From positions 270,001-334,000 of the forward strand of contig JAAOOA010000321.1 of the NCBI GenBank assembly GCA_012861695.1: DNA of 64,000 bases, in the 5' to 3' direction. The notes under the pieces were generated by a model. It worked only from the letters and a program-made list of their open reading frames with translations, ran no database searches and was not told the origin of the DNA. The translations under genes were made by a program, and so were the position numbers. The DNA is from Trematomus loennbergii (Eukaryota; Chordata; Actinopteri; Perciformes; Nototheniidae). Below are positions 32,809-43,756 of the stretch, one piece after another (positions within the stretch are counted from its first letter, which is position 1; each line of letters begins with the position of its first letter).

Positions 32809-33265
32809 CATACTTGCCAACCCTCCCGATTTTCGCGGGAGACTCCCGATTTTCATTGCCCTCTCCCGGTTTCCTCCCGGGGTCATATTTCTCCCGCATT
32901 TCTCCCGATTTCTGACAAAATCAGATACTCAGGACTGTTTCCACTCGGACTTTAATACAGCTACACCATTGTTTGGTTTCCATGGTAGCGTAGCGCGCAA
33001 CTGAAAGTCTGAGAGGGTGAGGAAGATAGTCACAGCAAACAGAACAAGAATCGACAATTCTACCTCTGCTCACTACTTTCCTGCTTACAGGTCCAGCCCA
33101 CACATATGGTGCTACAGGCCGCAATGCAGTGCACTTACAACTACAATAAGCATGTTAATGTTAATCTAATACAGCTCCGGCGATCCACTAGCACCCCCCC
33201 CCCCCCCCCCCGCGGTGGTTTTGGAAATGCTCCCGATTTCTGAGGTCTCAAGGTTGGCAAGTATG
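32809..33265 (+). mobile_element. hAT-type MITE with perfect 8-bp TSD
   Basis: CATACTTGCCAACC at the left and GGTTGGCAAGTATG at the right are 14-base perfect inverted repeats. CCCATGAT is duplicated exactly (32801-32808, 33266-33273). TCCCGATTT/CTCCCG motifs are repeated near both ends. A poly-C run of 18 lies at 33195. No transposase; non-autonomous. Confidence 0.93.
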
Positions 33266-33273
33266 CCCATGAT

Positions 33274-34291
33274 TGATGTTGCTTCAAAACACTACATGAC
33301 GATTCATTAAGGATCAATACATCTGTTTGCAGGCATGTACCCCAGGTCATAAAGGGTTAACCTCACAGAGTTTTCAACACAGAGGTGCCTTAGCCAATCA
33401 GATGTGAGGTAAAAAGAACATGCACGATGGAAAAAGGGCACTTCTCTAATAGTGCCAAAGGGCAGCTGTACAAGTCTCCTTTGAGCTCTATCTGTGCACA
33501 TGCCTGCAGGCAAGACATCCTGCAGGCATGTGCACATCAAAAACGAGTCATTTTATCCCACCCTATCTATAGTATGTACATTACTTAATTTCTACACTAC
33601 AATTTAGGACCATTCAACTTTGCTGTTATGTGAGGATCATGTGCGATAAATCCAAAAGCTAAATATTAAACTGGACTCCTGAAAATAAAACATGTTTTAG
33701 GAGGAACTGATTCATGTTTGTGGAAAACCATTGTGGTCGTCACCGCTTTCTAATCTTTGCTGAATGTATAAGTACAAAGACCTTCATTTAGTGACGTATC
33801 GAGCAAATACAAGTTCTATAATTCAAATGCATGAAATTGTATATTAGGGCACATAACACGATCAGCTGATTGCTAACATCAAGACGTCTTAAGTGTGCAA
33901 CCTCTCACCTTGCGTGACCTCTGTGGTCCTCAGGAGGAACGGAGGCTCGCTCAGATTGGATCGGCGCACCGGTCAAAAGAAGGCTATGACTAATTCATGA
34001 AGCTGTTCGCAAGAAACACTTGTCTTGAGTCATTAGTCGCCTGTCAGCTCTGGAGCACACGTAAGTAAAGGAGTTATTTATGCTTTCACAAACAAGACTC
34101 CTTTTAAGACGTTTAAGTCACAAGGGAGGCAGAGGAGAGTGACTCTTTAGGCGAGGTTTCTTCAATGCACCCTCGTGTGTTAAAGAGATTTGATCTGAAT
34201 CTGAGATTTACAATGGTTCATTTACAAATGAGGTCCTCATCTTTTCATTTTGTTTGGTTACTGCTATGCAAAGTTCTGTGATAAAAAACTA
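33274..34291. other. Unique stretch containing a perfect hairpin
   Basis: No gene seen. The only notable structure is the hairpin listed separately at 33493-33536. Confidence 0.5.
33493..33536. repeat. Perfect 18-bp inverted repeat with 8-base loop
   Basis: The left arm TGTGCACATGCCTGCAGG (33493-33510) and right arm CCTGCAGGCATGTGCACA (33519-33536) are exact reverse complements around CAAGACAT. Pairing stops at the next base on each side. The arms contain CTGCAGG and GTGCAC palindromes. It could form a cruciform or an RNA hairpin. It is shorter than a typical microRNA precursor, so I do not call an RNA gene. Confidence 0.9.
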
Positions 34292-34306
34292 TGGTTACAC
34301 TTTATA

Positions 34307-34793
34307 TTAAGTGGACCTATCATGCTATATTTGAATAATATAGTGTAGGACCATACCTATATAAGGCATATTTATACTTTTTTTTTTCAAAATACCAAAC
34401 AGATCATGCATTTTAGCCATGCCTCATTTTGCCCATTTCTAGCTCTGTTTTTAGCAAGGGCTGATTCAGTGAGAACAGCACCACCTACAGGCCTGGCATA
34501 TGTACTACAGCGTCTCCAGCGCTTTCGAACGGCAATGTCCGTGGCTGTCTCCTCCTGATTGGTGGAGTTGGCCCAATAGCCGTAGCGCCACCGTCCTGAC
34601 GTCAGGACAGTGTTCAAATCTGGATCAGTTTTTATCAGATCCGTTGCAGCCCCTTTTTTAGAGATTTGGGTATGGAGGAAAATAGAGAGGGTTGTGTTTT
34701 CTGACACTTGGTGAGTTCCCTGGAACACCGGGGACACATATTCATGTAGAAAAGACGTACAAAAGTGCATTTTGCATGATAGGTCCCCTTTAA
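34307..34793 (-). mobile_element. TTAA-target MITE, family D, short copy 1
   Basis: It lies between TTAA at 34307 and TTAA at 34790, with ends GTGGACCTATCATGC and GCATGATAGGTCCCC. The 487-bp element is almost identical to the inverted copy at 44646-45141, differing by a few substitutions and one short indel near 34430. A palindromic CCTGACGTCAGG (CRE-like core TGACGTCA) is present in both. The 137-codon minus-strand frame spans most of the element and has no known domain. Confidence 0.9.
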
Positions 34794-34829
34794 TGTACAC
34801 TTATTCACCATCAACTAGTTGTTAATTAA

Positions 34830-34906
34830 CATAATAATAATAATAATAAATGTTATTTATATAGCGCTTTTCCTGGTGCGCAAAGCGCTTTACAAGCAGG
34901 TAAAGA
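34830..34906 (-). mobile_element. LINE tail with (ATT)n, minus strand
   Basis: AATAATAATAATAATAAATG then TTATTTATATAGCGCTTTTC and GCAAAGCGCTTTACAAGCAG, the reverse complement of a common L2-type 3' end with an ATT tail. Inserted inside element G. Confidence 0.7.
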
Positions 34907-35406
34907 AGATAAATAACAACATGCATATTAGAGTCAAACTAGCTTGTTTATTATGAACAAGACTTCACTTTAAAATAGGGAACATGTTCTGAGTTCGAAA
35001 TACCTAATGTTGAGTTATTTTGACACAATTAACATTTCATGTCTTGTTACATAAGAATAGATCATATCTGTTAGGTGTTATTATGGAGAATTACTATTCT
35101 TGTGGTACTACTGCCTTATTAGACCCATATTGAGCAGCGCATATTAAGACCAAAACTCATGTACAACAAGAACTTCCTTACTTGCAATAAATAAGCACTA
35201 AAAAACTCTCAACTAATGGCTTATTACTTGTAGAATATGGTCATGTAGAATAAGGCATTAATACGTGTTTTATAATGACTAATAAGAGCCAATATACTGC
35301 TAATATGCATGTTAATTAGCAACTAGTTGATGGTGAACATGTGTACCTTAACATAAAGCGTTACCAAAATTATTTATATGAGACCCTGCGAACGCTAAAT
35401 ATCTAC

Positions 35407-35516
35407 TTAAAGAGGCCCTTTTGTGTTTCCCTTTCCTTGTTGGACATTGAAGCATGGAGACATGTCACACAGAGGTACAACATACAACCACAATGAGCTT
35501 AAAAAGGCCCCTTTAA
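35407..35516 (+). mobile_element. Internally deleted family B MITE, 110 bp
   Basis: TTAAAGAGGCCCTTTTGTGT with TTCCCTTTCC gives the left B end. GAAGCATGGAGACATGTCAC and GGCCCCTTTAA give the right B end. TTAA flanks both sides. Almost the whole interior of family B is missing. Confidence 0.75.
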
Positions 35517-36017
35517 AGATTCATGGTGGTTTTTCTAACATGATATGCTCTAAATCCTATATGGTAAAGAATGTGTTAAGGTTAGAAAGTGTCTTAAAAC
35601 ATATTCTGTATATGGTCTAAATGCAACCCTGCATGTTCCCTGGCTTTATTCCATCCTGTGAAATTGATTTTTCACCGTTAAACAAACTCCAAGCACTCCC
35701 TATACACTTATTCTTACTGTATATGATCATTTACTGTGCAGGGAGTCCCTTTATGTCCATGACCCAGATTTGACTCAGAGATCAAGGGACCTTTAGCATC
35801 CACTTGCCCTCATAATGAAGCTGTTCTGCAGAATCTGTTGACATTGCAAAGCCTGGTATTTGGGAAACATGTGAAAAGGTTACATTAACATTGGAGGTCA
35901 TCACCTTGGTTTTATGTAGATAAATGGATGTAGCCTGACACCCACACTGGCAGGGGTTAAGAGTTACACTTCTTCATGGTTCACAGTTCTTCAAAAGGTT
36001 AAACAATGCTTTTAGAG

Positions 36018-36589
36018 CAGGGGGGTCAAACTCAAATACACAGTGGGCCAAAATAAAAAAATGGGCACTAGTCGAGGGCCGGACTGGTTCAATGTTTATT
36101 ACAAAATGTATTGAAATGAACTTATTGCACATATTAAACCTGGAACTAACAAAGCTTAAATGATTGCCTATAAAACAATATTAAACATTAAATAATCAGT
36201 TGCATTCATTTCTTATGGCTCTATCTCCAGAGTCATTTCTTATGATTACATTTTCCACAGGCCAACAACAGCTTCAAAAAACTATTTCCCTCAAAGAAGA
36301 AACCAAACATGCCCTGTTGTTCAAGAAAGAAAGTGCAGAAGGAAACGTCCATTGAAACTCAGGTTGCTGCTCTGTGATGCTAGTTCAGATACTAGGCATC
36401 TCATCTTGGGTGCAGGTCATCAATGTTTGGGGTCAGGCTCTGAGCTGAGGAGACCCTCAGGATGGAGTGAAGGTGTGCGTGCAATATACCGCGGGCCAGA
36501 TCTAATAGTAATTAAAAATTATCCTGCGGGCCGAAATTAAATCCACCACGGGCCTGATTTGGCCCCGGGCCTTGAGTTTGACACATGTG
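36018..36589 (+). mobile_element. hAT-type MITE (GTCAAACTCA family), copy 1
   Basis: Begins CAGGGGGGTCAAACTCAA and ends CTTGAGTTTGACACATGTG; the subterminal GGGCCGGA and CCGCGGGCC blocks are typical. The flanks are TTTTAGAG (36010-36017) and CTTTAGAG (36590-36597), an 8-bp duplication with one difference. A related element with intact ends is at 43360-43748. Confidence 0.88.
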
Positions 36590-36597
36590 CTTTAGAG

Positions 36598-37070
36598 CAG
36601 GGGTTCCCAACCTTTATTGTGCCAAGGACCGGTAGACATTCAAAAAAAATCGCGGACCGGTTGTCAATTTTAACTGATTTTAATATTTACTCACCACCAG
36701 CATGTAGCAACAGAGGCTAATTGTATGTAAACAGCCTGAACAAATACTAGAACAATATGCATCCAAAACATATTAACAAAGTTTAAAAAAGAACCGGTGT
36801 GTTTTTTGGTTTTTGGAAAACCAAAAAACCGACGTTATTCAGTTTTTAAACCAAAACGGAAAACAGATAAATCAACGTTTGGTTTTGTTTGTATGATTTA
36901 CGGAATCCAGTGAATGCTGGGAAAACGAGGAGAAGGTGCATTAGTACAACAAAATATTTTTATATATTTATAATTCTGCAAATATTACGATAAACTGACA
37001 GCTATTTCGCGGCCCGGCAGTAACACCTCCGCGGCCCGGTACTGGTCCGCGGAGGGGGTGGGAACCCCTG
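36598..37070 (+). mobile_element. hAT-type MITE (CAGGGGTTCCC family)
   Basis: Begins CAGGGGTTCCCAACCTTTAT and ends GGTGGGAACCCCTG; GGACCGG and GCGGCCCGGTACTGG lie subterminally. CTTTAGAG is duplicated perfectly at 36590-36597 and 37071-37078. The left duplication is also the right duplication of the preceding hAT element. Confidence 0.92.
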
Positions 37071-37078
37071 CTTTAGAG

Positions 37079-37822
37079 TATTGAAAAGATATCAACATTT
37101 CCCATGAATACAAGAAATGTAAATGTTTTTGTATTCCTATTCACCTTTACACAAAAATCTATATATACATACAGTATATAAGTGCTTAAGAAGGGTTGGC
37201 ATACACACAATATATATTACATACAGGCGCCAAGCTTAAATCAATCTCACTGCCAATTCTCGTGCTCGATACCACATGATTGAACCGATGGTAAAGAAGA
37301 GTTTCATTGTTTTCAAAAACCTCCAATAATCTATTTGGTTATAATATGCTCACATTTATTAAATTAGATATAATCTTCTGAGCCAATACGTTACATAATG
37401 TATGTATCTTTTGTGTTTTACTTATTGCAATAGTGCAAACGTATTTATACTTGAATTTTGAATTCAAAAACATCAACAGGGGAAGGAAACAGATGTGAAA
37501 TGAATATAGTGTACACATCACATACAGCAGGTGTGTTTCCAAGATTACACAGGGACATCAGTTGAGCTATTAATGAGTGGGTATTAAGCGACAGCTGTTA
37601 CAATACTACTATAGTTAAACGGGGATTTAACATTCAAAGCTGATGCTATCATATGCTATAATAATCATCATTAAGGCTTATTGTCACCTTCTGCAGGAGA
37701 GGAGGTCAATACGAAGAGATGGTGGTGATTGCATTTCAAAGCAGATGTTGCATGATTTGGAAAATGCAGCTGCAGCTATTCCAGTATCTTAAATGTGATT
37801 TTTAATGTGTGTAAATGTGGTG
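37079..37822. other. Unique AT-rich stretch, nothing recognised
   Basis: No repeat copy in the window and no meaningful frame. Confidence 0.5.
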
Positions 37823-37952
37823 GTAAAGACGTTTTCCCTTTCCTTTAGTGTGTTATATAGGTATGTGTGCATGTTAATGGTCTGCAAAGGTTAAAGAATC
37901 CTGTGTTCCCTCCAAATATGAACCTGAAAATTAGCAAAACAGGGCCCTTTAA
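37823..37952 (+). mobile_element. Internally deleted family B MITE, 130 bp
   Basis: TAAAGACGTTTTCCCTTTCC, GTGTGTTATATAGGTATGTG and AATGGTCTGCAAAGGTTAAA give the left part of B. AATATGAACCTGAAAATTAG and CAGGGCCCTTTAA give its right end. The left TTAA has decayed to GTAA. Confidence 0.7.
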
Positions 37953-39556
37953 TGTAGTTTATGCCAGGGGATTATTGGTATTTAATATCAGCTGATCACA
38001 GGGGCTTCCTTGAGTAATAACATACGTAATTCGATATATTTTTGGGTATTTTTTGCATTTTCCATATCAGTAATTATACTTCATTGTGCCTATTACATAT
38101 TTGGAAGTTTCCCATGGGCCTTTTAGCTTTTGCTTGTCACTAAACACTGATTTACTCTGCACTTATTGTTTACCACAGTGTAAAAAGTCCCGAATCCACC
38201 ACTTCCTGTGTTTGCCTTCTCGTGACAGGAAGCAGTCTGGACGGCGATCAAAGAGCCCTTATCAAGGTCTGAGGCTACTTAGCGCTTTACGGTGAGGAAA
38301 CATGTCTATTCAGCCCAAAAAGTAGGAGGATCATTTAGGAACTGAGGTGTCAGGGGACGTCAGACGGAGAAATGTTTCCTGAATTTATTTTATTACAAGC
38401 TCTGGGAGCTCATTCTGACAAAGGAGACTTTCAGTAACAGAGTTTTTTTTGGAGCTACACTTGACAGATGTTGTCCAAACAAACAAGAATTGTTTTGACA
38501 GCTTCTTCAAATTATAGTGTCATCGTTTTTGTCACATAGTACACACGTTTCTTAGGTAAAAGTCCAACTGTCAGCCCTATCAATTGATAAAAGACAACAC
38601 AAAAGCTTCCCTATATGTGCAGTGTGCTTTTTCACCCAATATCAAACAGGAAGTGGTAACACTACATGTACATAAAAGTACAAATAAATAAGTAAAGAAT
38701 ATCAAACGCTTTCATCCAGAACTAAATGCAAATGAGCCAGAATTTAAGTCACTTAAATGCATCTATATTACCTCAAGAACAATATATTGGATTGTCTTTT
38801 GTTTTCCATATGCACCATAAACGTATAATAAATTAAAACCAAAATCATTCTCACACTGGTGTCTATTTTTGAATATTTTCCTAATCATTGCAAAAAAATG
38901 TCATGTTATCGACCTCATTCCAAACTTCCTATTGTAAAATAAAAACTGTTCAACACAATACAAGTGACCCTTTTGTTGTTAAAATACTAAATCTTAATGA
39001 ATGAAATCTCTTCTCAGTCTATAAACACCACAACATACAAAACACGTTCTGAATCCAAGCATTGTATTACAGCTGATTTTTATTCCATATTTTATTCCTC
39101 TATTTCATATATTTTTCTAGTTCTCTACCCGTGTCTTTCATTCTTGTTTGTATGCACCACGACACCAAGTCCAATCCTCGTACGTGTAAACCTACCTAGT
39201 ATAAACCCGTCTCTGATTCTTCTGATTCTGATTCTGACAAGTCCCTGGTATGAAGGAGCTTCTGAAAGCCCTCTCTTTGAGTCTTGAGGTGGTAATTAAA
39301 GTTGTCAGTAGGTGGTTGGAGCAGAGGATTAGTATCCTGGTGCTAGGTCTCAAACTGGGCTGACAATATGGCCCAACCGCAAAGCCAAGGGGCTTCTGGG
39401 AGCTGAGCCAGTGGCTGATAGATCCATCACTGTGACGGGTGTATCAGCGCTGATTGCTCTCCAGAGCGTTTGACGGGGAAACGATGCGTGGAGTTTTCCT
39501 CCGTCTGAAACACGCCGCCGCTTTATTTACATGCAGCCCCGCGGCACGTCGCGTCA
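37953..39556. other. Unique stretch, nothing recognised
   Basis: AT-rich. A short TTCTGATTCTGATTCTGA run at about 39217-39238 may be the tail of a decayed LINE. The more GC-balanced block 39350-39600 contains no repeat. Confidence 0.4.
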
Positions 39557-39604
39557 ATGAACATCGAAAGCTAAGGAGGCTCTCATTGACTTTGCTGAAA
39601 GCCT
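39557..39604 (+). repeat. Local inverted repeat, left arm
   Basis: ATGAACATCGAAAGCTAAGG then AGGCTCTCATTGACTTTGCT. The reverse complement with a few differences is at 40315-40360, 0.7 kb downstream. Otherwise unique in the window. Confidence 0.75.
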
Positions 39605-39830
39605 ATAAATGAAGTTCACATGTCGAAACTACGACAGAAAGCTATCATCACTACATCGCCAGTGGCTGCTCAGTTAAGATTCATGTAAAGATTAGTTGAG
39701 TTTATTTTTTTACATTTGCATATTAAACCAAAAAATATATATATGTTTGTAAATGTTGTAACATTATTTATGAAAGCTGGGTTGAGTGTCTGATTGATTA
39801 CATTAAAAAAACCTTTACAATATGGTTTGT

Positions 39831-40288
39831 TTAACCCTTAGATGCCCGAGTGACTGGACCCTACACTCTTCCATAAGTGGGTCAAAAAGGACCCGTATTG
39901 GAATAATATGTGTTTTTATGCCATTGTTGTCATTTTGGTTAAGAAAAATCACTTGTATAATATTTAGTATTATATTTTGGTTCACACTACAAATAATTTA
40001 TATTTAATATTTCACTATTTATAGTTTTTTTACATTTTGAAAAAAAAACGTTTTCCCATAGAAATCCATAGAACATGCATGCGGGTCATTTTTGACCCAC
40101 TTATGGAAGCTTGGGGTAGTAATACAAAAACTACAATTTCTTAAAATGTGAATGGCATGATATCCAAAACATGTTTTTTGAGGAATAGCTGGAATATGAA
40201 ATGATAACAAAATATGGAATTACAAAGATACTTCAAGAAAACCACCTCACCGGGTCAAAAAAGACCCACTTATGCATCTAAGGGTTAA
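39831..40288 (+). mobile_element. piggyBac-like MITE with TTAA TSD and GGGTC/GACCC palindromes
   Basis: TTAACCCTTAGATGC and GCATCTAAGGGTTAA are 15-base perfect ends, including the TTAA target and the CCC start typical of piggyBac. Three 16-base palindromic blocks of form GGGTC-N6-GACCC, or close to it, occur at 39879, 40083 and 40252, each adjoining ACTTATG on one side. No transposase frame. Confidence 0.88.
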
Positions 40289-40314
40289 CCTGATAAAATA
40301 CCAAATTGAGTATT

Positions 40315-40360
40315 AGGTCTTAGCAAAGTCAATGAGAGCCTCTTTAGCTTCGATGCTCAT
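40315..40360 (-). repeat. Local inverted repeat, right arm
   Basis: AGCAAAGTCAATGAGAGCCT then CTTTAGCTTCGATGCTCAT, the inverted partner of 39557-39604. The pair encloses the piggyBac-like MITE. Confidence 0.75.
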
Positions 40361-41494
40361 GACATACATTCACACACACACACGTGCCGTTACATTTGAT
40401 GAATCGGATCATGCGCATTTCCAACACATGCGCATGATCGGATTAATCAAAAGTAATTATATTATTAAATATCTTTTATTTGAAATGAATAATATTAGGA
40501 TATTTCTTTTGCAACATTGTGACTTCATTCTTGTAACATTAGGAGTTTTCCAAATGTTTAACCCTCACCGTAAAAAGGGGTTGCATAATTAAATCAAATA
40601 TAGGCTAGTGCAATATTTAAATTGGCTAAAAAGGTGTTCAAATAATATTTAAATGACGTTTTTATGGAGCTGCAGAGATATCCCAGCCTACAAATCCTAT
40701 TATACAGACTTAGAAAACATGTTTTTGTTTGCTATATATATCCTAATATAAACATTTTCCACATCATGCAGCCCTACCTTAAACTCACAAGAGAGATTAT
40801 CTCTAGGCTGTCTGTTCTGAAATAAAAAAAACTCAGATCAAAATCTGTGGCAAACCCAACCCACTGCTGATTAAAGCAACCCTTAGATTATCTGTACATG
40901 AACAAAGTGTGGTGTGGTCGTGGTGGTATGGGAACAGAGAGATAGCGTAGTCGCAGAACTGTTTACTGCCCAAAATGGAGGGGGTGACACTTCCTGGATT
41001 GCCTTGTGATAACATTGTCACCGAGCAGCATGAGCACTTCCTGTCTTAAAGACCGCCCTGAAACTCTGGGGTAATTTTAGTAAAAAACACACTGAGATGC
41101 AGGTCGGATGAATGGCTTCTCAAGGCTGTCTGTCAAGTGCGTCAGACACAATAGTCTATATAAAAATGAAGGGAACAGCCGCAAAGTCTCTTTGGGCCAA
41201 TGCATACTACGTTTCCTTCCTTGAAGGGCTTTCAAAGGAGACACTGGAGTCACTGAAATCAAACGGACAGGAAGCAGAGGGGATATAAACTGGCATGCAC
41301 AATGGCCTGCAGGTGATGAGACACTGTTTAATGTTTACTCACTTTAGGACTTATCATACAATGGTGAAAAGGGATTTTAAAACCCTTTACTCAAGTATTC
41401 AGTATTAGATAGGTTAGAATTAGGAAGTATTGTGCATACATAAACACAGTAGGAGCTATTAATGTAGTAAATAGGATTATAATAGAATTTAAAC
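40361..41494. other. Unique stretch, nothing recognised
   Basis: A palindromic ATGCGCATTTCCAACACATGCGCAT lies at about 40411. No gene or known repeat seen. Confidence 0.45.
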
Positions 41495-41882
41495 TTAAAG
41501 GTGGGTAGGTAATTTGGAGAAACCAGCTCGAGTGCGCTAAAATTTGAAAATACACAGCCGGAAAATATCTGCCACTTCCTTCCAGAGCCCCTCCTCCAAC
41601 ACACACGAACGCGCACATGACCAATGAGGGCACGAGATAAGTTTGTGCACAGATGGAAGGCTGACAGGCAGGTAGGCCATCCAGTTATTTTAGCCGGGCC
41701 GGCTCAGATGATTGGTCGTGCTTTTTACAGTACTACGGCTTCCACAGATGATATTTCTTTATGTATTTTTTGTCAAAGCACTTCAGATATTCATTGCTAT
41801 CAGGATGTTAAGAGCATTCCATGGAATATAACAAAAAGTGTATCTCGAGCCGGTTTCTCAAACTTACCTACCCCACCTTTAA
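41495..41882 (+). mobile_element. TTAA-target MITE, family E, copy 2
   Basis: Also 388 bp and inverted relative to 25861-26248, with TTAA at 41495-41498 and 41879-41882. The right TIR is intact (CTCGAGCCGGTTTCTCAAAC); the left has small changes (AATTTGGAGAAACCAGCTCG). High overall identity indicates recent activity of the family. Confidence 0.9.
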
Positions 41883-42269
41883 GAAAATATGTCAAGTATA
41901 TCAAAATGTAGGTGGAAGAGCAGTGCAATTTTAAAACATTACAGGACAGAGAAAACCCCCAAAAGGCATGAACGTGCTCTTTTATCACTGACACACACAT
42001 CCAGTCCTCCACAGCCTCTGATCTTTCACTTTTCGTCCTTCCATCTCTGTCTCTCACCACCCCCAAAATAAATAAATAACCCAGTGAATACATTTTCACC
42101 AGCGAGGCGCCGCTCCATCTGCAGAGCCACAGCAGCCTCTTTTTCCCGGGTACATCACAGCCGGCTGAGTGAGAAAGATGAAGCTCTCGCACCCGCTAAC
42201 AGGTTCACACGAGCCCACATGCTAACACCACCCTGGGCTAATTCAATTCCACTGCCATTCCAGAGGTAA
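41883..42269. other. Unique stretch, nothing recognised
   Basis: Mixed composition, with no repeat and no convincing coding sequence. Confidence 0.45.
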
Positions 42270-42788
<519 letters not shown>

Positions 42789-43351
42789 CCTCCTTGCAGA
42801 TAGTGCATGAAAAAAGGGGGTCAACAGGGTTTCAAAACATAAAAACTGGGACATTTAGTTACTTTCTATTTTCAATGATGATGTGTATTCATGCATCTCG
42901 TGCTGTGTACAGAATGAATGAGGCAAAGGGACAAAGAATAATGAAAAAAATGTTTGTTTTGTGAAAAGATTACATTCTCAAAACATCTTAGAGCCTGATT
43001 GTGTTGCTTGCTTTTACAAAGGGACAGTTCAACTCTACGCATTTTATTTGCCAACTTATTATTATTATTATTCATTCATCTATCTATATCTCTTTTTAAA
43101 CCACTGCACATTAAGAAAATACAAAATAAAATGAATAAAAATGGTGATTATTTTTGTGGACAGTTTTTTTTTGGGTACTTCAGACTTTAATGGCACATAT
43201 TTCCCTTTTTGATTGATTTTCGAGTGTTTTTCTGCACTTCTGCTCTAGCTAGCTAGTAACTTCTACGACATATGCGTTTAAAATACTGTTTGAGGTGAGG
43301 ATTTGATATGTTTCATGTGTATTTGACTTTAATTAGAGTCACAAGCCTTTG
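42789..43351. other. Unique AT-rich stretch
   Basis: An (ATT)n run at 43058-43072; nothing else recognised. Confidence 0.5.
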
Positions 43352-43359
43352 GGCTAAAC

Positions 43360-43748
43360 CAGGGGTGTCAAACTCAATTTCATCGCGGGCCACATTCGCA
43401 TAAAGGTTGCACTCAAAGGGCCGGTTGTAACTATATAAATATATAATAAATATATAAAATAATGTATTATATTACATTATCGCCTCTGAATTGGATTATT
43501 ATCGGATAGGATAATAACTTAGTAATTAACTACGTCTGAAAGCAGAAGTCCAGGGCAAATAATTGCAAGTCTCTTCAGTGCGCATGTCACAAAACGAGAT
43601 GCATTGTGGGACATGTAGTTTATGGGCAACCTGCTTCTGTAAAGTGGCATGTAACCGTATAATAAACGTATTTGCAAGCTTTTGCGGGGCCACATAAAAT
43701 GAACTCGCGGCCGGATTTGGCCCCCGGGCCTTGAGTTTGAGACCCCTG
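43360..43748 (+). mobile_element. hAT-type MITE (GTCAAACTCA family), copy 2
   Basis: CAGGGGTGTCAAACTCAATT and TTGAGTTTGAGACCCCTG are inverted ends. GGCTAAAC (43352-43359) and GGCGAAAC (43749-43756) form an 8-bp duplication with one change. The subterminal GCGGGCCACAT and GGATTTGGCCCCCGGGCC agree with the copy at 36018. Confidence 0.9.
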
Positions 43749-43756
43749 GGCGAAAC

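Larger units (their letters stand above)
34292..35366 (+). mobile_element. Long-TIR element G, split by a TTAA element and a LINE tail
   Basis: The left arm is TGGTTACACTTTATA at 34292 and, after the nested insert, TGTACACTTATTCACCATCA with ACTAGTTGTTAATTAACAT. The right arm (to 35366) is its inverted partner ending CATAAAGCGTTACCA. The combined TIR is about 55 bases. No clear target duplication was found. Interior TAATAAGCCATTAGTTG-type sequence is typical of a common fish repeat. The superfamily is unresolved. Confidence 0.75.

Noticed and set aside
33493..33536. microRNA gene
   Set aside because: The stem of 18 bp with 8-base loop is shorter than a typical pre-miRNA stem, and pairing stops at once outside it.
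34600..34612. CRE (TGACGTCA) as a functional promoter element
   Set aside because: It lies inside a MITE as part of a short palindrome present in both copies; there is no nearby gene or TATA context supporting promoter use.
34387..34800. 137-codon minus-strand frame conserved in the copy at 44669-45034
   Set aside because: Conservation is explained by near-identity of two recent MITE copies; the frame includes the terminal inverted repeat and has no domain.
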